Positions 1 through 11,269 are shown, numbered from the stretch's first letter. The stretch: 64,000 nt of DNA from Lithodes maja (GCA_037953745.1 JBAKBP010006545.1:1-64000); one strand, 5' to 3'. Numbers and translations are program-made. The notes: a model not told the origin generated them from the sequence alone.

Positions 1-526
1 CCTGTGCGCACGTATTTGAGCTGTTCCCATCACTAACATAGTTATTTTACCATAAATAGGATTAATACTTATCCATATGCGCCTATTATAGGTTGATTAT
101 AAAGGTATTAACCTGTTACAACAATAAAACAAGTGGAAACCGCGTTTGGATGGTCAAAATCGGCGATACAGGCCGGGAGTTACATAATGTATGGCTGAGG
201 CAACCCTCCCTCCCCTTGTCTGGAGAGACACTGTTACGCAATAGTCTCTCTCTCGCTCTTTCCCACGCTTGGTAACAGTGATGACAACGCCCTGCTACCA
301 ACTCGCTAATGTTAGCACGAAAATAGACCACAGAATAAGGGAATAACAGGGAAAATAGGTGATAACTGAAGGTGAGGAAAGTGGGTAAGGAGGGGAGGTA
401 GAGTGATATTTGGCATGGCCCAGGGACCCCCCCCCCAAAAAAAAAAAAAAAAAATGGGGGGGGGGGGGCGTTTTAAATGGATTTTTTTTCCCCCACTCAT
501 AAGTCTTCCAGCAGTTGCCGGGTTAA
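1..526 (+). mobile_element. TTAA-bounded MITE, family A (left end cut by window)
   Basis: This is the first of four copies of a roughly 610-635 bp repeat; the others are at 7848-8468, 60056-60690 and 59962-61203. The right end reads GCAGTTGCCGGG then TTAA (523-526), matching CCCGGGAAC at the end of the other copies. Positions 421-490 hold long A, G and T runs shared in position with the other copies. No transposase is encoded. TTAA target duplication points to the piggyBac superfamily, although Kolobok elements use TTAA too. Confidence 0.75.
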
Positions 527-851
527 GCCTGGAAATTGCTGTAACTTGCCAAAACATTCCAGAACGTCACCCGCAGCCAAAGGGTTAAGAGTTAGTTTAA
601 AAGTTTGATATCTTAAATACTTTGCTATTATGAAAGTTTGTTTAATTAAATGTAGTCAAGTATGAAAACCTTGCACGATAATATTTATCCATAAGTACTG
701 TACAGTATCAAAATGTTCTACTAAAGGATTATATTTGCCGTCAGCTGAAAACAAACTATAAGTCTAAGATTGTTACATATACATACTATAGGGCCTATCT
801 TAATACGCATCTACATTCTCAAACTTTGACGGGTAGTAAACAATGCAACTA
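527..851. other. AT-rich stretch without recognised gene
   Basis: I see no gene, RNA or clear repeat between the family A element and the pogo-like element. The sequence is AT-rich with only short reading frames. Confidence 0.5.
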
Positions 852-2624
852 CAGTCGGTTCCCCGTATCCGCGCCTTACTGGTACCAACTGCGGTCCGCG
901 GATACGTGGAGTGTATTTAACATAGGTTTCAATGGGAAATAGGCTTAGCTCGTACCTGACCCAGCCATCTTGGACCCTCAAACCATTATTTTGACCTACA
1001 GTACATATCATTTGAAGAGAATACTTATTAATACATATTATGAAGAGATAACTTACCACACAAACTTTGGAAAAATGTTATTTTAATACCACAAATTTTC
1101 CGAGTGCGTTTTATATACAAAATTGTTCATTTGCATCAATATATAGTGTTTGTAATTAATTAGAAATCTCGGGAAAACCTATTTTCCCCATTAGGCCTAT
1201 TGATCGATGTTGAGACACGCTCGCTCCCCAATAGTGGTTTGAAAAGACATTAGCCTAACCTAACAACCTTACCTAGTATTATGGGTGGGGGCTGCTGCCC
1301 CCACACCCCCGCTGGTTGAGTACCGCACTAATAAAAAAATACCCTTAATAAAAAAAAAAAAAAAAAAAAATTGGCTGTCGATTATACGAAGGTGAAAGAA
1401 TAGTCGATGAAGTCTATGGTGTTTACTCTGCAATCTTCAGCTTGATTTTACATTGATAACGGGAAAGTATCGTATTGACAACCTTTTTACGAAAATTAAA
1501 TTTTAGTACCATACGGTACCATGGGTGGATGGGACTCGTTAGCCTTGGTCGGCAACTCATCTAGGGGAGACAACCTTATACAAATCCGGGTGGATGGAAC
1601 TCGTCAGCCTTGGTTGGCAACCTGTCTAGGGGAGTAAACCTGATACAAATCCGTACTGCTTACCTAAGGGTAAGGCAGGTTAGTGGATGGATTAGCCGAA
1701 CACCACTGTAGAAAAATAGTGCTAACAAGATACACAAAGGGCCTCGGAGTTGGACGGATCCTAAATTGAGTGGTCAATCCTGTAAGTCCTTTACTAAACT
1801 GGCTCGGGTTGTCCCACTCACAGGGAATAGGTCCGCTTGGGGGCATTCTGTGTATGGCCACCCTTGTAAGGGGAGTAAGGCGTCCGGCAATAGATAGATA
1901 GATAGACCATACGGTACTTTTATATTAGGTTTTCCGAGGGTTTAACACATTTTCATATGATCTTTAGAGCTATCGATGACTGAAAGTACCGTATTGACAA
2001 CCTTGTTACGAAAAAGACATTTTAGTACCATACTTTTTTATTAGGTTTTGCCGAGGGTTAAAACAAATTTTCTTATGATCTTTAGAGCATATAGATTCAT
2101 TATTTATCTTCAAATATATCAACAAAATTCGTGGTATTAAAATAACATTAAACCCAAACTTTATTTGAAATCAGTCATTAGGCCTAGGCTAGCCTTACGC
2201 ATCGGCATAATTTGCCTGCTTTCGTCCGACAGCGTCTGTACGCTTGCTCTGTTTTGATGGTCCTGGGCATTTATTTCCATCAGGCCCACTGTCCCTATCA
2301 CCGAATGCTCTAAAGGCCCTAATAAATGCGGGAGATAAGAGGTTCGTGCAGAAAAAAGCTTGTAAACAAGTAGTTTTCAACTTTTCCAACACTGGTCTGT
2401 GAACTGCTGCCTCAGCTGGGACGCTGTATTGACGTCACGCAAGAATGCAAGATGGCCGACCAAAGCAAGAATCGGGATGCGCACCGACCCGCCCGATTCA
2501 AATCCGTGAATAGCTGGTATTTTGCGGGTTTTTTTGCGCGGATGACGAGGAATGGGATATTTAGGGGTGTCCGTGGATACGCGGCATCGCGAATGTATGG
2601 AGCGCGGATACGGGGAACTGACTG
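852..2624. mobile_element. pogo/Tigger-like DNA element with TA duplication, non-autonomous
   Basis: The two ends are inverted repeats: CAGTCGGTTCCCCGTATCC at 852 and the complement of GGATACGGGGAACTGACTG ending at 2624, with one mismatch over about 24 bp. Both are flanked by TA (850-851 and 2625-2626), as in Tc1/mariner. The CAGT start followed by a CCCCGTATCCGCG-like body resembles pogo/Tigger ends. A second inverted pair lies further in (about 1060-1105 and 2118-2165). No transposase is readable. The interior contains a duplicated segment of about 120-150 bp (about 1450-1519 plus 1918-1975, and 1976-2095) and a nested GATA-tailed retroposon. Confidence 0.7.
1520..1905 (+). mobile_element. 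GATA-tailed retroposon, type 1, with 12-bp target duplication
   Basis: The element starts with two or three imperfect units of about 65 bp (GGGTGGATGGGACTCG...), continues into a unique body and ends in (GATA)n. It is flanked by an exact 12-bp direct repeat, ACCATACGGTAC, at 1508-1519 and 1906-1917, which is the mark of target-primed reverse transcription. A second long copy is at 16541-16887 and a 5' fragment at 34080-34250. No tRNA-like promoter was seen, so the class (SINE or LINE-derived) is open. Confidence 0.75.
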
Positions 2625-2626
2625 TA

Positions 2627-3277
2627 ATCGATTACGATAGATAAAACAGACCGCTCAAAATTCGGACCTAAAAGATATATTTACCAATAACAAAAAAAAA
2701 AACACAAATTATACATAAAAATCAACAATAAAATAATGTGAAAAGTGGGGAATGGGGTAAATACCAATAATAATTACAGTTTGTAGGCTCTCCTATTAGG
2801 TTTGCAAGTTTTACATTTTAATACACAAACTATACTCAATTTTTTTCCAGCTGATCGGATTTTTTTTTTTTTTATATATATTCCAAGTACTCCCTCTCGG
2901 GCATACGCCGAGAGCCTGTACATTCCACCTCTCAACACTATGAAGCCCGTGAGGTCTTGTTCCAGTCTGGGGAGGGAGACATGTGAAGCATCCATCATGG
3001 CTCGAAGCAGCTCCATCTCTGAAGCGGCTGGTTGCTTCGCTCAAGTGCTTCACCGTCTCACCCTCCAGACTCAAGACCCTCACTCTCAGAACACCACCTA
3101 TTGAGCAGTGAACTCACTAGGCATTGTACCCCTGTAACATATTTTGAATATGGGAATATTCATACAGTGTTATTTAATCAGGGAACAATGAGGGTATTTT
3201 TTTGGCATTTCAGTGGGCTTTGTGGTAATGCACTGATACAGCACAAATTCGATCCCAATAATATCTTCCCATTGACA
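2627..3277. other. region without supported gene
   Basis: The region holds AT-rich sequence and T runs (2863-2874). On the minus strand, 2774-3083 carries overlapping open frames whose composition (2880-3090) is richer in G+C than its surroundings. I do not recognise a protein in them; an old coding remnant is possible. Confidence 0.35.
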
Positions 3278-3343
3278 TATCGGGATTTGAACCCGGGTCC
3301 ATTGGATTACCAATCCAGTGGCATGACCACTCCACCACACCTC
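3278..3343 (-). repeat. tRNA-derived SINE head or tRNA-Thr(GGT)-like pseudogene
   Basis: Read on the minus strand this resembles a tRNA. There is an A box-like GTGGAGTGGTCATGCC, an anticodon arm with loop TTGGTAA (anticodon GGT would read threonine) and a B box-like GGGTTCAAATCCC. The acceptor stem does not pair, so it is not an intact tRNA. Tens of similar sequences are expected for a SINE family. Confidence 0.55.
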
Positions 3344-3448
3344 TCCATCAATTTATCGATACTTAATGGAAATATATGAAACTACTATGGCTGTGTGTCA
3401 TATTAATGCCAAGTTTTCATAATTAACATATTTCACCACAAAATCTAC

Positions 3449-4018
3449 CTCATCTTACTTGAAGTCGTCTAAGAGGTCCCGTCCTCACAGTCGTGGTCCG
3501 CCACCGCTGCGTCCGTCCCGTGCGTCCCTTCGAAGGAGGTCCGTCTGGTCCGGTATAGAGTTTGAGGCCACCCGGCAGTTAGCAGTGTATCCAGACACTG
3601 GTGGTTCATCTGGGAGGGTCTTTAGGAACTTGTCTAATAACCCTTTGAACCTGTCTACCGGGTAACCTACTATGTCTTGCACTTCGTTGGGCAGCGAGTT
3701 GAAAATGTTTGGTCCATTGTGGCCTAGGCTGGACGCGAGGAGGGATCTCACTCGTTCTGGTGCCTGTGTTGGGAGGGATCTCCTCTCACACTTCCTTCCA
3801 GTCCGACCATTTTGTTTTTCCTGGAGTTCATAACCAGTTGGATCTGGAACCAGCTTCTCCAGGATTTTCCCACACATAAATTGCGCAGTACCTGTCTCGC
3901 CTTCTCTGCTGGGAGTACAGCCCTAGCTTCTTGAGCCAGTCCCAGTAGCTAAGGTCCTTCATCCCCCGAATGTTTCTAGTGAAGGACCTCTGGACGGACT
4001 CAAGATCTCGTATGTACC
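3449..4018 (-). pseudogene. CR1-like LINE, 3' end (RT C-terminus and tail)
   Basis: The minus strand encodes pieces of the region after the reverse transcriptase core, including LESVQRSFTRNI and the LKKLGLYSQQRRRDRY block typical of CR1/L2-like elements. Frames switch near 3880 and again downstream. The 3' untranslated tail ends at about 3449, and a copy of this tail occurs at 36117-36179. The element is 5' truncated and dead. It is distinct from the better-preserved family at 11943-15325. Confidence 0.7.
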
Positions 4019-4212
4019 CCCTTTTTTTTTTTAGCTGAGTAACAAAGATAAATACATGACAATTTACCCTCAGCTGGAAAAAAAAGAGACTATAGTATAA
4101 ATATTTTACCAATGACAAATAAAATAAAAATAAATAAATAAAAATTAATATAAATAAAGTTTGTAGGCGTTTTCATTATATACACAATTAAAATTGCATT
4201 AAATATAACTCA
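4019..4212. other. AT-rich spacer
   Basis: T run followed by AT-rich sequence with no gene or recognised repeat. Confidence 0.5.
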
Positions 4213-4625
4213 CCCGGTGGGTGGTGATGGGCTGGTCTATCAGAGTGAGAGCTGAGCAATCTCTGTCATACCCATAGCTTACTCTAACTGTTCCTTTAAC
4301 ATATATATTTTCTAGATCTCAAGTGACGGCATCTCTTCCGTGAATTTACCTCCCAATCTACCAAGATTGGAAGCCAAAGCGTCACCTTTTTCCCTTGCCC
4401 CTCAACTTTCTCTTCATAATTGCTGAGGGGAACAGGGCCCTGGGTGGGGTTTTGGTTTCCCGGGCGTTTCCGCACCCTCCTCAGCTCCCTGCCATGGAGT
4501 GGCTTCGGTCACCCAGGCTTTATTGTGGTCGGCAGGGAGGGTTCTGTGGGGGCGCTCGGTTATGGCCTTGGAAATGCTCAGGGCCTTGGGGCTGTTCGGC
4601 CAGGCAGCTTGGGGAACAACAACTC
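4213..4625 (+). mobile_element. (CAA)n-tailed retroposon copy
   Basis: This matches the full-length copy at 53031-53545 from the segment GGTGATGGGCTGG to the end GGCAGCTTGGGGAACAACAA. Frames of 80-116 codons inside it are not conserved between copies. Its last ~60 bp resemble the 3' tail of the Jockey-like LINE fragment ending near 34040. Confidence 0.75.
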
Positions 4626-5066
4626 ACCCGTTGGAACTGAAGATTGTCCAACTTGTGAAGGATCTCTCACAAGATTGTACCGGGTTCTCAAGACACATCC
4701 ATGGTGTAGCATCATCTCAACTTCACTGCTGGGAGTAAGTAGTGGTAATATTAAAAATCTAGGCCTATAATATATTTTGTAATAATTGCACTACACCACC
4801 AAACACCTCCAATGAAATTAATGAAAGCATATAATTATGTGAAATAATAAATAAATACCAATAAATAAATAATTAATAGAACAGTAATAAAACTACTAAT
4901 TTAACCCAGTTTTGACCATACATAGACCTTTGGATCAAGGATAGTGAATAATAGGAGTTGACATTATCTGGTTGATGTCTAAATATTTCTGCTCGAGACT
5001 ACAGGTCAATAATCTATTTTGTTAAAGTCAATTTAATTTCTTACATACTGTAGATGCTTGTAGTAG
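4626..5066. other. no recognised feature
   Basis: AT-rich sequence; I see no gene, RNA or clear repeat. Confidence 0.5.
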
Positions 5067-5202
5067 GTGTTAATCTCTGACCGTTTTGGTGGGTTCAGTA
5101 CTCAAGGTATTAGTGAGTTGGGCCTACAATTAGGGTTGGGTGTGACGGGGATCTGCCTTGTATGGGCCGATCGGCTTTTTGCAGACTCCCATTTTCTTAT
5201 GT
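5067..5202 (+). mobile_element. LINE-A 3' untranslated tail fragment
   Basis: This matches the non-coding end of the LINE at 11943-15325 (GTTAATCTCTGACCGTTTTGG to CAGACTCCCATTTTCTTATG). It is extremely 5' truncated, as is common for CR1/L2-like insertions. Confidence 0.75.
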
Positions 5203-5351
5203 ACTAGCAATTTCTGACTATAAAGTAATAAAGAAGTTGCAGCTGTAGACACCAAAGTTTAGTAAACAAAATTGTCAAAATACGGTTGTGGTGGAAAAAT
5301 ATATAAGTAACACCCCGTTCTTAACTTATCAATTACAAACCCCACTGTACT

Positions 5352-6060
5352 TTAACCATCGTTTAGCGGGGGGGGGGGGGTTTGGGCTATTTTGGGCATA
5401 TTCAGGCCCTCCTGAATGATCAATCAGGTATCTGCATGGAAAGAAATTTATTCAGCAAAAAACTAGGCGCTACAAGCTTCAAAATGAGACCAGAACGAGC
5501 TACGTTGCACTCGTCGTTTTGATGCAGTGATACCACCAACATGGGAGTTTAGTGTATAGCGGCATATTTTTTCCACCTACACTCACTACTGGCTACACTG
5601 CCGGCCTCTCGAGAACAGAGGGGGCGTGAGTCAGTGGGCGGCGGTAAGCCCTGGATGTCGGCCGTGTGGCCTGCTGCACTCCCGGCCATTTGAACTCTTA
5701 TTTTAACCCTTAACCCTTGTCTAGTGGGGTGTTTTGGGCTCATTTGGACATATTCAGGCCCTCCTGAATGATCAATCAAGTATCTGCATGAAAATAAATG
5801 TATTCAGCAAAAACCTAGGCACTAAAAGCTTCAAAATGAGACCAGAACGAGCTACGTAGCACTCGTGGTTCTCTTGCAGTGGTGCCACGAACATGGGAGT
5901 TTAGCGTATAGCGGTATATTTTTCCCAGCTATGCTCACTACTGGCTACACTGCCGGCCTCTCGAGAACACAGGGAACATGAGTTAATGGGCGGCGGTAAG
6001 CCCTGGGAGTCGGCCGTCTGGCCCACTGCGCTCCCGGCCATTTGCACTAGATTTTATCCC
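5352..6060 (+). repeat. direct tandem pair of ~350-bp TTAA-linked units
   Basis: Two imperfect units repeat with an offset of 352 bp (compare 5401 with 5753, and 5681 with 6033). Each begins with TTAACC followed by TAGCGGGG or TAGTGGGG and contains GGCCCTCCTGAATGATCAAT and CGGCCTCTCGAGAACA. The starts at TTAA suggest two piggyBac-type MITEs integrated side by side or a tandem duplication of one. No coding capacity is seen. Confidence 0.65.
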
Positions 6061-6224
6061 TTTAAAAGCCTTAATAATGCTCCTAACTTGCTCCTAAATT
6101 GGTGCACGACTAAGTCGAGCGCCGCCAATAAGGGGTTAACAATGCTCCTAACTTGCTTTTTAGATACAGACTTAAGTCGGGCCCCACTCTTTAAGTGTTT
6201 TAATAAACTAATGAAAGCATATGG

Positions 6225-6290
6225 TCCTCCCCGGATTCCAACCCGCGACACCACACCCAGAACAAAACCACTAAACCATTACACCACTAA
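6225..6290 (-). repeat. tRNA-derived SINE head
   Basis: On the minus strand the A box TGGTTTAGTGG and the B box GGTTGGAATCC are both close to the polymerase III consensus and are spaced as in a tRNA. It lies inside low-copy AT-rich sequence following the TTAA tandem pair. Confidence 0.5.
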
Positions 6291-6448
6291 CACAGATCAA
6301 AATAAGTCAATTTAGCCATAATCTCGTTTAGACTTAATTTCAATCTAGTTCCAATTACTTAATCCTCATACTTTTTTAAGCAATGACAAATACAAAATAT
6401 ATTAAGATTAATAATAAATGTTCAGGTTGCATATGAAGTGCCATTGCT

Positions 6449-6520
6449 CTGTTTTCCCTATTCGGGCTCTGTCTCGAGTCTGCCGCCCCCAGAAACAAAT
6501 TTAGAAATGGGAAATGGGCC
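6449..6520 (+). mobile_element. fragment of GATA-tailed retroposon type 2
   Basis: The words GTTTTCCCTATTCGGGCTCTG and TGTCTCGAGTCTGCC match the 3' part of the copies at 26692-26925 and 51445-51695. The GATA tail is missing. Confidence 0.5.
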
Positions 6521-6639
6521 GCAGTAAATATATTAATTTAGTAATTTTATATAGCAAGGATCATTGAATTAGTGTTGCCATTGGATACAGGATGGGTTGA
6601 GGGGGGCAGCACCCCCGGCGACTTTTTGAATTTAGGTTT

Positions 6640-7352
6640 GGGGTACGGTCGCGCTAATAAGTCAATGTCCCAACTGTCATTAACCCTTAACTGGCGGCGC
6701 GCAACATATGTCGAGTGAAATAAATTTGGACTATGTGGCGGCACACGACAGCTGTCGAGTGCCATTTTCAGCACGTAATGTTGCAGAGAGAGAGAGCGGA
6801 GCGGTGGGACGAGCGTAGTAACCTTATGACCGCTCCCCACGACCACCGTGGACGTACTGAACTGTATTGCAACCTTCTCCCCCCTTTCTCACTCGCTACA
6901 CAGGGAATTATGTACGGAAATTACCTTATTTTAGGGTTTTTGCACTCTTGTTGCAAGAGAACCAGTGGTCGTACAAGGATGGTTCGGGTGTCATTGGAAA
7001 GCTCTGTTTACGCCCTTTCAGGGATAGATACTAGTTTTACGCTCTGGGTCTTATTTAGGCATGAAAATGAGCACAGAAACAACCCTATTTAGGGTAAAAA
7101 AAAAAAACGCTGGGCGGTACGGTCAAATAGACCGCCTAGCCCGCTCGTAAAGGGTTAAGTCTGGCTTTCTGTGCAGTATTAATGTCCGTCAGATGTTGAA
7201 TAGGGTGGTTTAGTGTTGGAAAAAGTTGGTATATTTCACTCTAGGCTATATGAAGAAATTAAGCTTAGGCTACATATTACGGATACCAATTATTGATTGA
7301 AACATAGTTTGTGCCGAGAAATCATTTATTAGTGCGACTGGACACTAATGAC
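6640..7352. mobile_element. small repeat split by a TTAA element
   Basis: Segments 6640-6679 and 7159-7352 are the two parts of one repeat whose uninterrupted reverse copy is at about 51825-52125 (shared words include the complement of CTGTCATTA and GATGTTGAATAGGGTGG). The interruption lies exactly at the TTAA-bounded element at 6680-7158. Confidence 0.65.
6680..7158. mobile_element. TTAA-bounded MITE, family B, with TTAA duplication
   Basis: The element starts TTAACCCTTAACTGGCGG and ends with the complement of TTAACCCTTTACGAGCGG. The TTAA is duplicated (6680-6683 and 7155-7158) and the uninterrupted target is visible in the related repeat near 52000. A 119-codon frame at 6733-7092 shows no protein-like features and I do not call it a gene. 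The start TTAACCCT is shared with the autonomous piggyBac at 42895-46912. Confidence 0.75.
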
Positions 7353-7387
7353 TATAAAGACAGTGGCGCTGGCATAGCTAGGCTAGA

Positions 7388-7625
7388 CTTGCTTGGTGTA
7401 GCGACTAGCGTCTCTGACTTCCACCCAGAAGGCCCGGGATCGCGCCCACGCTCGGCGCATTAAAGATTTTTCACAAGCACTGAGTCGTTACCATCCCTCA
7501 GGAGCACGGGGATGCGGTAGTAGTACAGGACCCCAATGGAAATACGCCTAATCGGCCTTATTGGGCTATCCTTAGCTGGCTTAGCATGTGCTAGCTTTAA
7601 GAACTATTATTATTATTATTAGACT
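7388..7625 (+). mobile_element. tRNA-derived SINE with (ATT)n tail, longest copy
   Basis: A tRNA-like head occupies about 7390-7455 (A box-like GGTGTAGCGACTAGCG, decayed B box GGATCGCGCC). A body containing GGACCCCAATGGAAATACGC and GCCTTATTGGGCTATCCTTA follows, then (ATT)n at about 7605-7622. Body and tail recur at 18105-18258 and 46925-47092 without the head. The order head-body-tail supports a SINE; CpG decay weakens the B box. Confidence 0.65.
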
Positions 7626-7847
7626 GAATTTTAGTGCGAAACATCTCCCAAAATTTTACGGGCCCTAGGCTAGGCTATATTGGGAAAATTGGCAATTTTA
7701 TTTTTTGGTACTATTTTAGTTACTGGACACCTATTTGACAGGTACCACCGAGGATTTAATACATATTTTTTATCGGTTTCCACGCATCCAACACCAAGCT
7801 ACACCCTTTTCTGGTGTACGAAACACTAAAAAAGCAATGGAGACACT
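7626..7847. other. no recognised feature
   Basis: AT-rich spacer between the SINE and the next TTAA element. Confidence 0.5.
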
Positions 7848-8468
7848 TTAACCCGGGAACTGCGGGAAGACTCTTTAGAGTTCGGCCGGCGGACTGCGGG
7901 AAGACTCTCTGGAGTAAGTAAAACTAAAAATCAACTTTTTACATCGAAAAAAAAAAAAAAAATTTTTTTTTTTTTTTTTTTTTTTTTTGGCCCCTGGGCC
8001 ATGCAAAATCTCAGTCCTCTACCTCCCCTCCTTTCCTCCTATTCCTCAGTTATCACCTATTTTCCCTATTATTCCCTTATTCTGAGGTATATTTTCGTGC
8101 TAACATTAGCGAGTTGCAAGCAGGGTGTTGTCATCACTGATGGCCATCGAGTGCAAGAGAGAGAGAGAGAGAGTATCGATCGACTGTGTCTCAGTGGCCT
8201 TGGGGGAAATTGGCGGGAAAGGAGTTTGCCTCACCCATAGATTATACAACTCGCGGGCTATATCTCCGATTTTGACCATCCAAACGCTGTTTTCACTCGT
8301 TTTATTGTTGTTTCAGGTTAATACCTTTATAATCAACCCATAATAGGCGCATATGGATAATTATTAATGCTATTAATGGTACAATGAATATTTTAGTGAC
8401 GAAAAACCTCAAATACGTCAGCACAGGGGGAGGTTTTCATTTACCCCCGTGCGCACTTCAGAGGTTAA
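7848..8468 (-). mobile_element. TTAA-bounded MITE, family A, complete copy
   Basis: Bounded by TTAA at 7848-7851 and 8465-8468. The left end is CCCGGGAACTGCGGG and the right end is the complement of CCTCTGAAGTGCGC; these share CC..(G)GAA.TGCG, a short imperfect terminal inverted repeat. It contains A and T runs at 7950-7988 and a short (GA)n at 8157. It is near-identical over long stretches to the copy at 60056-60690. Confidence 0.8.
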
Positions 8469-9439
8469 TAAGCCTAATGATAATATGAGACGAAATATAA
8501 AGACAACTCGGTTGCGTTCGTGGAAGTAGCGTCGCTTTGTTTACTTTACGTTCGGAGTGACTTCCCGGTCCCGCCTTGGCAGTCGACTTCAAATGGCTAA
8601 GCTTATATAACCAGTTGTTGGGTCCATCTTTTGATAAAGACTTGCGTTATAGGCCGTGGGATACAGGAGCCGAGCCCGCCCCCCCCCCCGCCGTGAATTA
8701 TAATAATAGTCATACATGATAATATGTGGCCAGCAGGGGGAAAGTAAAACATCTGGCCGTAGTAACCTCGAGCGTCCTGGGTAAACAAACCGCGACGATC
8801 CGAAGCGACGACGGACTCCCCCCCCGCCGCCGATTTTCGGCACAAACGCACCGTTTTATTCTCGTCGAAAACCACATTTAAAAAGTTATTATAAGGATTC
8901 CATAGAGCTTCACTTTCCCTAATAAATTATGTATAATAACGCTGCGAGTCTATTCGGGATAATTATCCCGGTTTTTTTCTAGCCTTATTTATAACATTTT
9001 GCTAAAGCGTTTTTTTTCGTTTCACAGCCTAGCCTAGCGATTTTGAAACGGTAAGTTCTTCTAGTTTGTTTATTAGGCTATGCAAGTTTTATATACAATA
9101 GTCTAAGCCATTCCCGACAGTCTACGCATATCCAACACTGAAGTAGGCTAGACCTATATTAACTTTGTAGAACAAAACATGTAAATATTGATGGCTCTGG
9201 AGGCCGGGTAACACTACATAAAATACATAGCCTAGGCTAGCCTATAAAACAATGAAATGCAATAAATAAAAATAACATGAAATTACCTAAGCCTAGCCAA
9301 TAACGATACCGGTTTGGGCAACAATAAAGTTAAATAAGAAAACAAAAAAGGAAAAAAAACATAGCCTAGACTATTATGGGCGATTGGGGCGATATGGGCG
9401 ACTCCATGGTAAGACATTTAGTTAGGGCTACCCGCACTA
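8469..9439. other. partly GC-rich region without supported gene
   Basis: 8500-8880 is CpG-rich compared with its surroundings and 9049 has a donor-like AACGGTAAGT. This could be an old promoter and first exon, but I find no convincing start codon or protein. 8880-9439 is AT-rich with many TAGGCCTA-like words. Confidence 0.3.
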
Positions 9440-9740
9440 AACTTATGCCCCCTTCACACATACAGGACTCGGGCGCCGAATACAGCAGAGTAGCGATTTT
9501 GTCCCCCGACTTTTGGAGTTGGCTCGGTATGCCGCATCCAACGGACTTCACCAGACTACAGCCGCATACAGCCGACGTTGTCGTCTTGACTCCGGAGAAG
9601 TCTTGAGACTCGAACCGACCAAAAAAATAACGGTCATTTTTACATGCCGACTTCACCCGCATCTATAAGACTTCAGCCGATCGACTCCAGAATACAGACG
9701 ATCGACTTCAGAGTCGAACCGCATACACTGGCATAAAGCC
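9440..9740 (+). repeat. MITE-like repeat with inverted partner at 11755-11942
   Basis: The end GCCCCCTTCACACATACAGG at about 9448 is the inverse of CTGTATGTGTGAAAGGGGC at about 11920. Both are followed by related words (CTCGGGCGCCGAAT; CAGACTACAGCCGCAT). This suggests one DNA-element family with CCCCTTTCACAC-like ends. No transposase is seen. Confidence 0.55.
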
Positions 9741-10029
9741 GACACATACAGGTTCTGTGGCCAACGGAGGTATATACGTCCTCGCCGAAAAAACATCGTA
9801 GCAGCGAAACGACTGCACCTATGGCTTTCATATTTTTACCACATGTACCTTACCCTTTTGGCTACCTATAATAATAATGTATACACCACTATTGTCCAAC
9901 ACCATATGCACCACAGACACTTTAGACTTGCGGGCGCCTCTGGCACCCAGGCCTGTGGAGGCAGCAAGTCCTTCAGTTCACACCAGACTCTGACAGAACC
10001 AACTAGCGTCTCGGCGCTCCTGTACTCAA

Positions 10030-10170
10030 CCCTAGCCAATAAAGGATTGAAGAGTACTGGTGTTATATCTCCATTCATCTTTATTATATGGCGCAGTGTG
10101 TAGGATCCCTAGCCAATAAAGGATTGAAGAGTACTGGTGTTATATCTCCATTCATCTTTATTATACTACC
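10030..10170 (+). repeat. direct duplication, 78-bp offset
   Basis: A 57-60 bp segment (CCCTAGCCAATAAAGGATTG onward to CATCTTTATTATA) occurs at 10030 and again at 10108 with no visible change. Confidence 0.8.
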
Positions 10171-10640
10171 CACCACAAAAATCCCAAATCCCTCCTCCTA
10201 CCCACACGCTGACTGTCGGTCCCGTCAGAAGGAAAACAAAAAAGGAAAATATGTGGCGGCGAAACGACTGCACCAATCGGTTCCATATTTGTGTGACAAG
10301 TCCCTTACCCTTCTGCCTTCCCCCCACCACACCCCCAACTGCCTCCCACCACCCACTTCCAGCGTATCCGTACGAAGAAAAGGAAAAAAAGGAAAATCCG
10401 TGGTGGCGAAAGTACCTCACCAATCGGCTTCATATCTGTAACACAAGTCAATTACCCTTCTGCCTTCCCCCCACCACACCCCCAACTGCCTCCCACCACC
10501 CACTTCCAGCGTATCCGTACGAAGAAAAGGAAAAAAAGGAAAATCCGTGGTGGCGAAAGTACCTCACCAATCGGCTTCATATCTGTCAAAACACAAGTCA
10601 ATTACCCTTCTACCTTCCCCCCATCAACCCCAAAACCACC
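10165..10640 (+). repeat. minisatellite, ~147-bp units
   Basis: At least three units repeat with a period near 147 bp (for example CTTCCCCCCACCACACCCCC at about 10318 and 10465). Because 147 is divisible by three, a reading frame stays open across the units (10137-10949, 270 codons) with a 49-residue repeat containing YPYEEKEKKENPWWRKYL. First and last units are more diverged. I regard the frame as a by-product unless expression is shown. Confidence 0.7.
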
Positions 10641-10869
10641 CTCCCACCCATACATTCCGATACCATAAAAGTCTCTGTAGTCTATAGTGTCTTTTCAGCT
10701 ACTTTCGGGACCATCGGGGACCTGTTTTCTGGCGAGGGGAGTGTTTTTTTTACCATTATCCTTCCTTTCTCTCCCAACTTGATAGATTTAGCCCCCCCCC
10801 CAAAAAAAAAAACAAAAAAAAATCTGGCACTGGCAGAAGCACACCGTCAAAATTGGCTGGCACTCAGCG

Positions 10870-11165
10870 GGTTAAATGAGAGGGAAGAGAGTAGGAAGAG
10901 AAGAACAGGGGGTAGTAGGGAGGTAGTGAGGGAGGGAAGAGGTGGATGAGAAGAAGGGAGGAAGAAGGAGGAAAAGAACGAAGACAGGAGGAGAAGGAGG
11001 AAAAGTAGGGAGAGAGGAGGAAAAGAAGGGAGGGAGGAGAATGAGGAGGAGAAGGGAGGGAAGGAGAATGAGAAGCAAGAGGAGGAGGAGAAGAGAGGGA
11101 GGGAGTTGAATGAGAAGCAGAGAGGAGGAGGAGAAGGGAGGAAGGGAGGAGAATGAGAAGGAGAG
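10870..11165 (+). repeat. purine-only low-complexity tract
   Basis: About 300 bp of almost pure A/G sequence rich in GGGAGGA and GAAGGAGGA. Serine/proline-rich frames on the minus strand arise from this composition. Confidence 0.85.
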
Positions 11166-11269
11166 TGGAAGAGGGTGATCTCGTCGAATACTGGGTCAAG
11201 TGCACTGCGTGGGGCCTATATATAGGGGCCGTGTCGCCGTTCTGTGGTTGGGAATTTTTTTTTTTTTTT

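Noticed and set aside
3278..3343. Functional tRNA-Thr gene
   Set aside because: Anticodon and T arms are recognisable, but the acceptor stem does not pair.
6733..7092. 119-codon frame as a gene
   Set aside because: It lies within a TTAA-bounded MITE, has no domain and no exon-like borders.
10864..11205. Ser/Pro-rich frames on the minus strand
   Set aside because: They arise from a pure A/G tract and lack any complex sequence.
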